DNA from: Lysobacterales bacterium
GTDB lineage: Bacteria; Pseudomonadota; Gammaproteobacteria; Xanthomonadales; Xanthomonadaceae
DNA length: 40,714 bases
Reading direction: 5' to 3'
Assembly: GCA_016718605.1 (NCBI GenBank)
Contig: JADKCY010000045.1
Location: forward strand, 1 to 40,714
Of the stretch, positions 13,574 through 20,430 are shown piece after piece (position 1 is the stretch's first letter; every line of letters begins with the position of its first letter). The notes beneath the pieces were generated by a model. That model saw nothing but the letters and a program-made list of their open reading frames with translations, had not been told where the DNA came from and did not search any database. The position numbers were made by a program, and so were the translations under genes.

Positions 13574-14065
13574 ATGGAGACACAAGATGTGGGTCATTTG
13601 GGCGCTGTATGTGTCAACCGGATAAGCATGCTAGCCATGACGATAAGTGCCGAATTGGAGGCGCTTGGGCGTTATGTGTTTGCGCCGCTTCCGTTTTATG
13701 CGCCCGGCTCACGAGTGCGCCTGTCGGGCGATGGTCCTAGTAGCTGGACAAATTGGATCGTTGTTTCACGTACCGCCGCACAACATCGCTGGGGCACGTT
13801 GCCGGGCGGCTATGTTTCCGGCCCCGGCTGGAACGATAAACAGCGCATGGGCGGCAAGCCGACGCTGTTGATGGATTCGCTGGTTTCCGACTACTCGCGA
13901 CGAGGTGACCTTGTACTCGACACCCACATGGGTGCGGGGACCACCGGCGTTGCTTGCGCCCGGCTTGGGCGTCGGTTTATCGGCTGCGAGATTGACGGCG
14001 AAGCCTTCGACCTTTCTTGCGAACGCATCCACGCTGCATATGCTCAGGGACGGTTGTTCGCATGA
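13574..14065 (+). CDS. Second DNA methyltransferase, C-terminal half only
   Basis: 163 residues. From about residue 24 the sequence is methyltransferase-like: LEALGRYVFAPLPFYAPGSRVRLSGDGPSSWTNWIVVSRT, GGKPTLLMDSLVSDYSRRGDLVLDTHMGAGTTGVACARLGRRFIGCEID, the last part being SAM motif I (D.HMGAGTTG; Thr/His replace the usual PF). The N-terminal half with the catalytic DPPY is missing. The first approximately 22 residues look unrelated, and a broken small frame, MWVIWALYVSTG at about 13587, underlies them; ATG 13637 is an alternative start. Either a deletion remnant or a gene damaged by indels near 13600. Confidence 0.6.
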   Translation: METQDVGHLGAVCVNRISMLAMTISAELEALGRYVFAPLPFYAPGSRVRLSGDGPSSWTNWIVVSRTAAQHRWGTLPGGYVSGPGWNDKQRMGGKPTLLMDSLVSDYSRRGDLVLDTHMGAGTTGVACARLGRRFIGCEIDGEAFDLSCERIHAAYAQGRLFA

Positions 14066-15156
14066 CGGACGAGACTGACCCGCTGATGGCCGATGCCGAA
14101 TGGCAGGAATGGCTTAAACGCGGGCAACAGCTCGTTGACGATCACAAGCGGCAAGTGGCCCGCGAGTCGTCACCGCTGCCGCTGAAATGGGTGGGCGAAG
14201 TGCTCGCGAATCCCACGCGCCCGAAATGGCTGCTGCGGGACATCCTGGAAGAAAACGTCATGGCCCTGATGGCAGGCCCACGCGGCACCTACAAATCATT
14301 CATTGCGTTGCATTGGGCAATGCTTGTCGCGCTCGCTGGTTTCCCTGTCGTCATCGTGAGCGCCGAGGGTGCAGGCATCGACCGGCGCATCCGCGCATGG
14401 CTGATGAAACACTCACCGGACACAGACCCCACGACGCTCAAAATTGCCATTCTTGAGCGGCGTGTGAACTTCAATGATGAAGTCGAGACCGATGCACTGG
14501 TCGAAGCTATCGAGATCCTCGGCATCAATCCCGCACTGGTTGTCATTGACACGCTCAGCAAGAACTCAGGCGGGCTAGATGAAAACAGCAACAGTGAAGT
14601 GAAAGCGTTTATCGGCAACATCGACAACAAGGTACGCCGCAAGTTTTCTACCGCTGTGCTCATCTGTCACCACACCGGGCACAGCGAAGCGGGCAGGGCA
14701 CGCGGAGCTTCCGCACTGGAAGCTGATACCGACGCCGCCTACATCATCAAGCGCGAGCCGACTACCCGAATCGTCACCGTCAGCCGCGAGCGGTTCAAAG
14801 ACAGCGGCGACTTACCCCCGCTGACCTATCAGGCCGAAATCATCGACCTGGGCGACCGGGACGAATTCGATCAGCCCGTGACCTCGATTGCGCTGGTGCC
14901 CGCTGACCCGGAAATGGTCAGTGCGCGAGCCGAAGGGCAACCACGTGGCGGGCGTCAAAAGGAACTGCTGCGAATCCTTAAGCGGCTGGCGTCAGAGGCA
15001 GGCGCAGAACCGATCTGGACATCGGGCGACCTCGCAAAGATTGGACGCGACGCAGGGATGCCCAGAGCCACAGCCCGCGACGCTGCGGCCAGCCTCACCG
15101 GCTTTTACCTAGTAGCCACTGTCGGCGGATACCGCCTCAAACGAGCAGGAGAGTGA
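14062..15156 (+). CDS. RepA-like replication ATPase/helicase (AAA_25 type)
   Basis: 364 residues from MTDETDPLMADAEW. RecA/DnaB-fold ATPase: Walker A variant GPRGTYKS at residues 72-79 within MALMAGPRGTYKSFIALHWA, Walker B PALVVIDTLSKNSGG near residue 160, a sensor-like LICHHTGH, and GASALEADTDAAYIIKR. The C-terminal region looks like a winged helix (ILKRLASEAGAEPIWTSGDLAKIG). This is the hexameric RepA-like helicase type used by plasmids and phages to open DNA at an origin. The start at 14062 overlaps the previous stop (ATGA); the longer 14017 start would run deep into that gene. An iteron-like array lies just downstream. Confidence 0.8.
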   Translation: MTDETDPLMADAEWQEWLKRGQQLVDDHKRQVARESSPLPLKWVGEVLANPTRPKWLLRDILEENVMALMAGPRGTYKSFIALHWAMLVALAGFPVVIVSAEGAGIDRRIRAWLMKHSPDTDPTTLKIAILERRVNFNDEVETDALVEAIEILGINPALVVIDTLSKNSGGLDENSNSEVKAFIGNIDNKVRRKFSTAVLICHHTGHSEAGRARGASALEADTDAAYIIKREPTTRIVTVSRERFKDSGDLPPLTYQAEIIDLGDRDEFDQPVTSIALVPADPEMVSARAEGQPRGGRQKELLRILKRLASEAGAEPIWTSGDLAKIGRDAGMPRATARDAAASLTGFYLVATVGGYRLKRAGE

Positions 15157-15596
15157 CCGTGACTTTACATAATTTGGGTGAAATGGGTTTTTTGGGGGTG
15201 AAAACCGATCTTTTCGGTCATCCGCTCCCGTTTCACCCGCAATTCACCCATGAGAAGCGAGCAGAATCAAAGGCTTGTACCCCTATTGGTGAAATGGGTG
15301 AAATGGGTGAATTCACCCCGGCGATAGTGGGTGAAATGGGTGAGAGTCCTATAGGACTCACCAATTCACCCACGCCCACCCAAGCACGGGAGGCAGATAC
15401 AGAGTTGGTGGTAAAACAACCATCGCCTGAAATTGTCTCAAATGTGATTCAATCACAGGTGGAACAATCGGACGAAGCCCTGACCTTCGCCCGCCAACTG
15501 CGCACACGCTTCGCTGACTGCCGGCTGACCTATCACGCCACGGATGGCCGGTTGCGGGGCCGGTTGCCGTACTGGTGGGCGGAGGTGGCGCGGTGA
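15153..15596 (+). CDS. Hypothetical replication-associated protein with GEMGE repeats
   Basis: 147 residues. The N-terminal half is encoded by an iteron-like repeat array and reads GEMGFLG..., GEMGEMGEF, GEMGES. The C-terminal half (EALTFARQLRTRFADCRLTYHATDG, ending RGRLPYWWAEVAR) looks like a folded helical domain. The GTGACTTTACATAAT context and an ATGA overlap with the ATPase support the frame. The repeats may exist for DNA rather than protein reasons. Function otherwise unknown. Confidence 0.55.
   Translation: MTVTLHNLGEMGFLGVKTDLFGHPLPFHPQFTHEKRAESKACTPIGEMGEMGEFTPAIVGEMGESPIGLTNSPTPTQAREADTELVVKQPSPEIVSNVIQSQVEQSDEALTFARQLRTRFADCRLTYHATDGRLRGRLPYWWAEVAR
15176..15371. repeat. Iteron-like repeat array, candidate replication origin
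   Basis: Four direct copies of GGKTGAAATGGG lie at 15176-15187, 15288-15299, 15296-15307 and 15329-15340. Extra half-sites are GGGTGAAA at 15196, and inverted TTTCACCC/ATTCACCC at 15231, 15242 and 15364. Two perfect palindromes occur: GGGTGAATTCACCC (15305-15318) and GAGTCCTATAGGACTC (15344-15359), the latter extendable by GGTGAG/CTCACC arms. The dense direct plus inverted copies immediately after a RepA-like helicase gene look like an origin recognised by a replication protein. Confidence 0.6.
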
Positions 15597-15784
15597 GCAA
15601 GACAACCCACAAGCGCGACCGCGATGCGATGCATCACGAGTGGATCGTCTACGCCGACCCGATGCCGCACCAGATACCCGGCAACCCCGAGGCGACGCCG
15701 GAGTGCGATGCGATCCATGACTGCGACTGGATCGTGTACCGCTGCAACTACCCCGCAGACTTCGATGGAGGGGTGGCGCTATGA
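15593..15784 (+). CDS. Hypothetical protein
   Basis: 63 residues from GTG 15593 (SKTTHKRDRDAMHHEWIVYADP...), acidic, with two similar strands, EWIVYADPMPH and DWIVYRCNYPADFDGG. The GTGA overlap with the previous stop decides the start. Unknown function. Confidence 0.6.
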   Translation: MSKTTHKRDRDAMHHEWIVYADPMPHQIPGNPEATPECDAIHDCDWIVYRCNYPADFDGGVAL

Positions 15785-15981
15785 CCTACGTCGCCCAGCG
15801 GCAGGACAAGCCCGCACGCACACGCAACCCGCGCCCCGCCTACGGGCACATGACCCCGCATGACCACTGGCTCATTCGCGAACTGGCAGCGGGCGGCATG
15901 GACTACGCGGAGATCGCCAGCAAGTTTGAATGCACCCGCACCTATGTCGGGCGGGTGGTGCGTTTTGAGGTGACCGAATGA
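15781..15981 (+). CDS. Small HTH protein
   Basis: 66 residues. DHWLIRELAAGGMDYAEIASKFECTRTYVGRVVR is a helix-turn-helix of the resolvase/sigma-like kind (turn at SKFECTRTYV). The N-terminal 25 residues are basic and flexible. ATGA overlaps both sides. A small DNA-binding regulator by fold. Confidence 0.65.
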   Translation: MTYVAQRQDKPARTRNPRPAYGHMTPHDHWLIRELAAGGMDYAEIASKFECTRTYVGRVVRFEVTE

Positions 15982-16181
15982 GCATCCCAGCAGACAAGCG
16001 CGGTCGCGGCACTGTTGCAGCGCAGCGCGCAGCCGCTAACCGCATTCAATCCCGCGACTCGTGGGCCGCAATCATGCGCGCGGTGGCAGATGATAGCCTG
16101 AGACCGTGGGAGAATGCCCACGGAAGCGCCGCGCAGGCTGATCCTGGCGGTTTTGGCGAGGTACGCCAAGATGGCCCGTAA
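15978..16181 (+). CDS. Hypothetical protein
   Basis: 67 residues, MSIPADKRGRGTVAAQRAAANRIQ, with helix DSWAAIMRAVADDSLRPWENAH. The last approximately 20 residues overlap the possible long form of the next gene, so one of the two boundaries may be wrong. Not recognised. Confidence 0.5.
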   Translation: MSIPADKRGRGTVAAQRAAANRIQSRDSWAAIMRAVADDSLRPWENAHGSAAQADPGGFGEVRQDGP

Positions 16182-16608
16182 AACGAACGGATACGCCATT
16201 AGAGCGGCGCAGTCCGAAAAGAGGCATTTGGACGCGCGGGACAATGCCGTCCCCTGTACGTACTGCGGGATGCCTGCAGACAGCATTGACCATATCCCGC
16301 CGCGAGCCTATCGCGAGTTCATCCGTGCTCAGGGATTAGAGGCCCGATACCCGTTTATCGAGGTCATGTCCTGCCGTGAATGCAATTCGGCGCTAGGCGC
16401 TCGTGCGTTATGGACGGTGCCGGTCCGCAAGCGGCGTATCGCTGCTTACCTGAAACGCAAATACGCCAAGTACCTGCGCATCCCTGACTGGACGCCTGCA
16501 GAGGCTGAGGAAATGGGCGGCGGGATGCTGGGGTCATACATCCGGGAGGGGCTGATTGTGCGTGACGTGACACGAGATCGGATCAAGCGAGCGGAGGGCA
16601 AGACATGA
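16171..16608 (+). CDS. HNH-type endonuclease
   Basis: 145 residues from MARKTNGYAIRAAQ. A zinc-bound HNH core is visible: CTYC at 29-32, DHIPPRAY at 40-47 (the DH of the beta-beta-alpha-metal motif), then MSCRECNSALGA at 66-77 supplying the second Cys pair and an Asn. The C-terminal half is a basic helix-rich region (KRRIAAYLKRKYAKYLRIP). ATG 16114 is a possible longer start preceded by GGGAGA, but it overlaps the previous gene by 68 bases. HNH enzymes near terminase can aid packaging, but this one lies among replication genes and may be a homing or host-DNA nuclease. Confidence 0.7.
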   Translation: MARKTNGYAIRAAQSEKRHLDARDNAVPCTYCGMPADSIDHIPPRAYREFIRAQGLEARYPFIEVMSCRECNSALGARALWTVPVRKRRIAAYLKRKYAKYLRIPDWTPAEAEEMGGGMLGSYIREGLIVRDVTRDRIKRAEGKT

Positions 16609-16772
16609 GGCACGCCCCCAAGCGCCACTACAGGCACTTCACCCGCGAGCAGGCGCAGGAGATCCGCCGCGCCTACTTCGCCCGCGAGGCTAAGCAGGCG
16701 GAGTTAGCCGAGCGGCACGGCATACGGCAGAACACCGTATCGCGGATCGTCAGCGGGCTGGTGTGGGCATGA
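16605..16772 (+). CDS. Small HTH protein
   Basis: 55 residues, MRHAPKRHYRHFTREQAQEIRRAYFAREAKQAELAERHGIRQNTVSRIVSG. Helix-turn-helix of the resolvase/transposase HTH_7 style: QAELAERHGIRQNTVSRIVSG with recognition helix QNTVSRIVS. ATGA overlaps with both neighbours. Probably a small phage DNA-binding regulator. Confidence 0.65.
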   Translation: MRHAPKRHYRHFTREQAQEIRRAYFAREAKQAELAERHGIRQNTVSRIVSGLVWA

Positions 16773-17044
16773 GTGCCGTCAAGCTGTGCAAAGACTGCGC
16801 GTGGTTCTACGAGGACGCTATCCAGTGCTGGCGACCGACTGGCGGGGTTGACGTTGTGACCGGAGGCGCGTCGAGCAGGTATCGCAACTGTTACGTAGAG
16901 CGTGCCATCGACTCAGGCACCTGCGGGCCAGACGCTCAGTTTTGGAAGCCGCGCCCCGTGTTCGTTGATCCGGTGCGTGTTGATCCATTCACGCTGCAGC
17001 CCGTGCCGAAGTCAACGCCCTGGTGGCTTCGGTGGATTCCATGA
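16769..17044 (+). CDS. Cys-containing hypothetical protein
   Basis: 91 residues from MSAVKLCKDCAWFYEDAIQCWRPTGG. CKDC, a later Cys (QCW), YRNCYVERAIDSGTCGPDAQFWKP: the spacing CxxC..C...NCY.ER....TCG..A.FW matches small phage zinc-ribbon-like proteins that often precede nuclease genes. Function unknown, zinc binding likely. Confidence 0.65.
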   Translation: MSAVKLCKDCAWFYEDAIQCWRPTGGVDVVTGGASSRYRNCYVERAIDSGTCGPDAQFWKPRPVFVDPVRVDPFTLQPVPKSTPWWLRWIP

Positions 17045-17355
17045 GACGCGCAGCCCGCAGGGACGCTACAGAGCCTGCCATCGTCGAAGCCTGCCGCGCT
17101 GCCGGTTTCGGGATGATCGACTTCGGCGGGGCTGGGCTGGGCATCCCCGACCGGCTGGCGACCCGCCTACTGCCTGACGGCCACTACTGGTGGGCGTGGG
17201 TCGAGATTAAATCCCCTGGCGGCAAGGTGCGCGAGTCCCAAGAGCGCCTGCGCCAGATATGGGAACCGGAAGGCCGATGGGTGCGGGGCGACACGCCCGA
17301 GCAGACGGTGGCGGATCTAGAGCGGTTGTATCGCAAAGCAGTGGAGGCAGAGTGA
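17041..17355 (+). CDS. VRR-NUC-like nuclease (PD-(D/E)xK fold)
   Basis: 104 residues from MRRAARRDATEPAIVEACRAAG. A compact nuclease core: an E (EPAIVEAC helix), GLGIPD with the catalytic Asp, then YWWAWVEIKSPGG giving E.K, then RESQERLRQIW. This order (E...G.PD...EIK...Q) defines VRR-NUC/Holliday-resolvase-like enzymes seen in phages. It likely cuts branched DNA in replication or before packaging. The start overlaps the preceding stop (ATGA). Confidence 0.75.
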   Translation: MRRAARRDATEPAIVEACRAAGFGMIDFGGAGLGIPDRLATRLLPDGHYWWAWVEIKSPGGKVRESQERLRQIWEPEGRWVRGDTPEQTVADLERLYRKAVEAE

Positions 17356-17552
17356 TGACGACGCCAACAGCGTTTGAGGTGATGCACCGCATGGCAGATG
17401 CGCAATCAAAGCTTGTCGCCGCCAAGGTGATGGGGCAGGTGATGTTGCGTGGCTCGTGCCTTGTCAGGCACTGGGTCGATGACATGGGCGTAATGCGCGC
17501 AACCATCGTGGAAGAACCACACCAGCCGCTGCCGGAGCCGCCAAATGAATGA
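17355..17552 (+). CDS. Hypothetical protein
   Basis: 65 residues, MTTPTAFEVMHRMADAQSKLVAAKVMGQVM, helical then a beta strand (CLVRHWVDDMGVMRATIVE) and a Pro-rich end. The start is on TGATG at 17353-17357. Unknown. Confidence 0.6.
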   Translation: MTTPTAFEVMHRMADAQSKLVAAKVMGQVMLRGSCLVRHWVDDMGVMRATIVEEPHQPLPEPPNE

Positions 17553-17736
17553 AGCCAAAGCCCGCGAAATCCTTGGCGAATGGTTCTTGCAAAAGGATGA
17601 CAGCTTGTACAACAACGTCAGGTTCATGGACTGGCATCCGGGCGAAGAACGCGCGTGTCTTGACGCGGATTTCACCGCAGACGAGCTAGAAGCCATCGCA
17701 TGGTGGATGCGGCACAAGGGGCAGCGCAATGATTGA
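17545..17736 (+). CDS. Hypothetical protein
   Basis: 63 residues, MNEAKAREILGEWFLQKDDSLYN. It contains FMDWHPGEERACLDADFTADELEAIAWWMRH; the LDADFTADELEAIAWWM block is familiar from small phage and plasmid proteins of unknown role. Overlaps both neighbours by 8 bases. Confidence 0.6.
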   Translation: MNEAKAREILGEWFLQKDDSLYNNVRFMDWHPGEERACLDADFTADELEAIAWWMRHKGQRND

Positions 17737-18106
17737 CTGGACCCGCGTTCGCCTCACCCGCTGGGGCAACTGGTGCAAGGGAGGGCGGCGCACGGGCTAT
17801 CCCGTGTCGTCTGCGTTCATTCACGCCAACGAGGGCGGGCGCTGCGCTGATGTCACGGCTGACATGCCCGACGACATCCAGGAAGTAGAGGACGCAGTAC
17901 GGCTGCTGTCCTATTCGCTGGCGTCGGTCGTCATCGGCGTATACGCCCGCACTGGCCCGCTGTGGTGGAAGGCCACCCAGCTCGGCATCAGTCGGCGCAC
18001 GCTCAAGCGCAGGCTAACGCTGGCGGAATCGCAGGTAGATAAATACTTGCGCGTAGGTGTTGACACGTGCCCCGAAAAGGTGATACAAGGGCGCATCCTG
18101 ACATAA
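17729..18106 (+). CDS. Antiterminator Q-like late regulator
   Basis: 125 residues. MIDWTRVRLTRWGNWCKGGRRTGYPVSS at the N-terminus, VEDAVRLLSYSLASVVIGVYARTG in the middle and WWKATQLGISRRTLKRRLTLAESQVDKYL at the C-terminus follow the layout of phage antitermination protein Q (PF06530-like): W..WG.W, a GYP block, then a sigma-region-4-like helix-turn-helix. Such proteins load on RNA polymerase at the late promoter so that it ignores terminators. Position agrees: it is the last gene before a promoter-terminator pair and the late genes. Confidence 0.75.
   Translation: MIDWTRVRLTRWGNWCKGGRRTGYPVSSAFIHANEGGRCADVTADMPDDIQEVEDAVRLLSYSLASVVIGVYARTGPLWWKATQLGISRRTLKRRLTLAESQVDKYLRVGVDTCPEKVIQGRILT
18060..18089 (+). 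promoter_or_regulatory. Candidate late promoter (PR'-like)
   Basis: A consensus -35, TTGACA (18060-18065), is followed after 18 bases by TACAAG (18084-18089) with an extended -10 TG at 18081-18082. It lies in the 3' end of the Q-like gene, about 20-30 bases upstream of a strong terminator, as PR' sits before tR' in lambdoid phages. Not experimentally known. Confidence 0.5.
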
Positions 18107-18117
18107 TTGCGTCCGAA

Positions 18118-18139
18118 GCCCGCCCCGTGCGGGCTTTTT
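18118..18139 (+). terminator. Rho-independent terminator (tR'-like)
   Basis: GCCCGC-CCCGT-GCGGGC hairpin with a TTTTT run at 18135-18139. It lies in the short leader after the candidate late promoter, so it would block late transcription until the Q-like protein acts. Confidence 0.8.
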
Positions 18140-18331
18140 CGTTTTCCCCAGCCGCAGTGTCTTCGCAATAGGGCAATACCTGAACGCAATGGAGGCCGCC
18201 TAGTCGCGGTACCGCGTTCGCTGCGCATACCGCTGGGGCTTTTTTCTACGCCCCCGCCTGGCACACGCTTAATCGTCGCGCAATGTCGCAAAAGGCCAGT
18301 TTACCGGGGGCACCTATTACCGGAGACACGT
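18140..18331 (+). promoter_or_regulatory. Late leader region
   Basis: About 190 bases without a gene between the terminator and the first late gene. It includes a perfect 12-bp palindrome CGCGGTACCGCG (18205-18216) and GGGGC followed by a run of seven Ts (from about 18236), which could be a second, weaker terminator, although the stem is unclear. A ribosome site CGGAGA precedes the ATG at 18332. No cos- or pac-like element was recognised. Confidence 0.4.
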
Positions 18332-18628
18332 ATGCGAATCGACGTGCATCTCCACGATGCGAACGCTTTTCTACTTCTCAAACTGATCAAAAAGGTTGAC
18401 CAACTCATGGCTTCACAGGCTGAACTTGCCGCCGAACTTTTCGGCATCCGTACTTCTGTCACAAAGATCGGCACGGAAACTGCCGCGACGCTCGCCAAGG
18501 TCGCGGAACTCGAAGCGGCCCTTGAGGCTGCCGGTGGCACGACCCCGGAAGTGGACGCCGCTCTGGCTGCGCTCAAGGCTCAGGTCCAGGTCGTGGACGA
18601 TCTCGTACTGGACTCGCCTACCCCGTAA
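18332..18628 (+). CDS. Small coiled-coil late protein
   Basis: 98 residues, MRIDVHLHDANAFLLLKLIKKVDQLMASQAEL. Long Ala/Leu/Glu helices (ETAATLAKVAELEAALEAAG, VDAALAALKAQVQVVDDLVL) suggest a coiled-coil trimer or dimer, as seen in many phage proteins just ahead of structural genes. CGGAGA lies 7 bases before the ATG. First gene after the late leader; exact role unknown. Confidence 0.6.
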   Translation: MRIDVHLHDANAFLLLKLIKKVDQLMASQAELAAELFGIRTSVTKIGTETAATLAKVAELEAALEAAGGTTPEVDAALAALKAQVQVVDDLVLDSPTP

Positions 18629-18663
18629 TCGCCGCCGATCTCTGGCTTTTACGGGGTGATGAC

Positions 18664-20430
18664 TTGAGCACACTCACGCGCACGGTACTGGAGGCGACCA
18701 GCGGGCTTGCCGCATCGCCAGTCAGCGCAGTTGCGATCAATCTGACGTGGGCGGCGAACACTCGTGCCACGGGATACCGCGTCTATCGCAATGGCACGCT
18801 GATCGGTTCGCCCACGGCGAACAGCTATAGCGACTCAGGCTTGACGGCTTCGACAAGCTATACCTACTCAGTCAGCACGGTCGCAGCGTCAGGCGAAGGC
18901 CCGCAGACAGCGGGCGTGCAGGGCACGACGCTGGCAGCGCCGGACACGACTGCGCCCACGGCGCCGGTCATCACGGCGACTGCAACGGGCCAGACCACGA
19001 TCAGCGTCGCCCTCACCACGCCTGCGACCGATGCGCAGTCGGGTGTGGCGAGCTATGACCTCGATTACAAGACGGCTGCGGCCGGCACGTACACGACCAT
19101 CACGCCGGTCACTGCTGGTCAGTTCCCGTACATCATCGGCGGGCTGTCGGCTGCCACGACGCACAACACGCGCGCTCGTGCTCGCGATACGGTCGGGAAT
19201 ATCGGTGCATACAGTGCCGTGAGCAACGCCACGACGCAGGCGGCGACGGGCGGCACCGACCCGTACCCCTGGTATCCTCGACTTGATCTGAGCACAATCC
19301 CGTTTCACACGGCATCAGGCGCTTGGGGCGCGAGACGTGTTATCGCCTCTCCGGCAGCACCTACGATCACAAACTTCGTGAACATAAACGAAGCGTTTGT
19401 GGCGGCACTTGGCCCAGGTCGCGGCATCGCAAATCCGCCGGCTGGCACCCGTTACACAGTGACCGGGAACATTACCGGCAGCTTCCGACTTGAAGGCACG
19501 ATCACTGATTGCGAAGTCGTGATCCCGTCTGGTTTCTCGTGCGGGACTTTGAACGTCGGCGGGGCATCGACGAATATCAATAGGTTCCGGCTACGCGGCT
19601 CGACAATCGGAGCGCACAGCGGCGGGCAGTTCAATAACGTCGATGTGAACTTTCTCGGTGGAGTTGGTCGCGACATTATTTTTGACGGCATCAAGCTGGC
19701 GAGCCCGTTCAACAGAGACGGCTTTTCACTTGTAGTGACTGGCTCGTTTGAACGATTTGCCATCGTCAATTGCAAATTCCGCGCGTACCTCGCCATGTAC
19801 TTTGGCGAAGGGACAGATATGGTCTGGGCGGGAAATTCGCTCGTGGCTGGCGCGTACACGATTGGGCAAATGCCGACTGACAATTCGGATGTCGGATCGC
19901 CTCAGTGGAATATCCGCCATAGCACACGAGGCCCAGTCGTGCTGTATGAAAACGACCTTCGCGGGTACAAGTATCACCGCTTCCGCACGGGTGCGAACAC
20001 GGCGGACGAAGCGAGCAGCACGTACCACTACATCGCAAAAAATCAGATTGTGGACGAGCAAGAAGCATCAATTTCGCTCGTTCTTGGCGCTGTCCAGTCG
20101 CCCTGCACGATCATCACGGACAATGACATCCACGCTTATTCTGTCGTCGGCGCGCGGTTTAACGCAGAGATGGCCAGTTATGCGCGAATCACGAACAACC
20201 GCATTCGTTCCAACGCCATTACAGCCTCGTATCTGAGCGGGCAGGCGGCCTCTCACGTTGCAGCGATTCCTTCGGCTAACGTGGACTTTTCTACCGGCAA
20301 CACGTTTGCAGCGTGGTCGCGGCCTTCATCGTGGATCGGCGCAGGCGATCCTTCGGACGTGACGCTGCAAGACGGAACTATTTATAACGCTGCCTCGCAC
20401 GCCGCATCAATAGCGGGTAGGGCACCCTAA
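18664..20430 (+). CDS. Fn3-domain and beta-helix virion/adhesin protein
   Basis: 588 residues. Residues about 12-92 form a fibronectin type III domain (AINLTWAAN...YRVYRNGTLIG...SYTYSVSTV), and about 94-192 a second (SVALTTPATD...YDLDYKTA...NTRARARDTVG). From about 240 onward, repeated short strands (FDGIKLASPF, FAIVNCKFRAY, WAGNSLVAG, ITDNDIHAYS, ITNNRIRSN) give a right-handed parallel beta-helix of the NosD/pectate-lyase kind. Start is TTG 18664; no ATG fits. Probably exposed on the virion and able to bind surface glycans; no lyase active site can be named. Confidence 0.7.
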   Translation: MSTLTRTVLEATSGLAASPVSAVAINLTWAANTRATGYRVYRNGTLIGSPTANSYSDSGLTASTSYTYSVSTVAASGEGPQTAGVQGTTLAAPDTTAPTAPVITATATGQTTISVALTTPATDAQSGVASYDLDYKTAAAGTYTTITPVTAGQFPYIIGGLSAATTHNTRARARDTVGNIGAYSAVSNATTQAATGGTDPYPWYPRLDLSTIPFHTASGAWGARRVIASPAAPTITNFVNINEAFVAALGPGRGIANPPAGTRYTVTGNITGSFRLEGTITDCEVVIPSGFSCGTLNVGGASTNINRFRLRGSTIGAHSGGQFNNVDVNFLGGVGRDIIFDGIKLASPFNRDGFSLVVTGSFERFAIVNCKFRAYLAMYFGEGTDMVWAGNSLVAGAYTIGQMPTDNSDVGSPQWNIRHSTRGPVVLYENDLRGYKYHRFRTGANTADEASSTYHYIAKNQIVDEQEASISLVLGAVQSPCTIITDNDIHAYSVVGARFNAEMASYARITNNRIRSNAITASYLSGQAASHVAAIPSANVDFSTGNTFAAWSRPSSWIGAGDPSDVTLQDGTIYNAASHAASIAGRAP

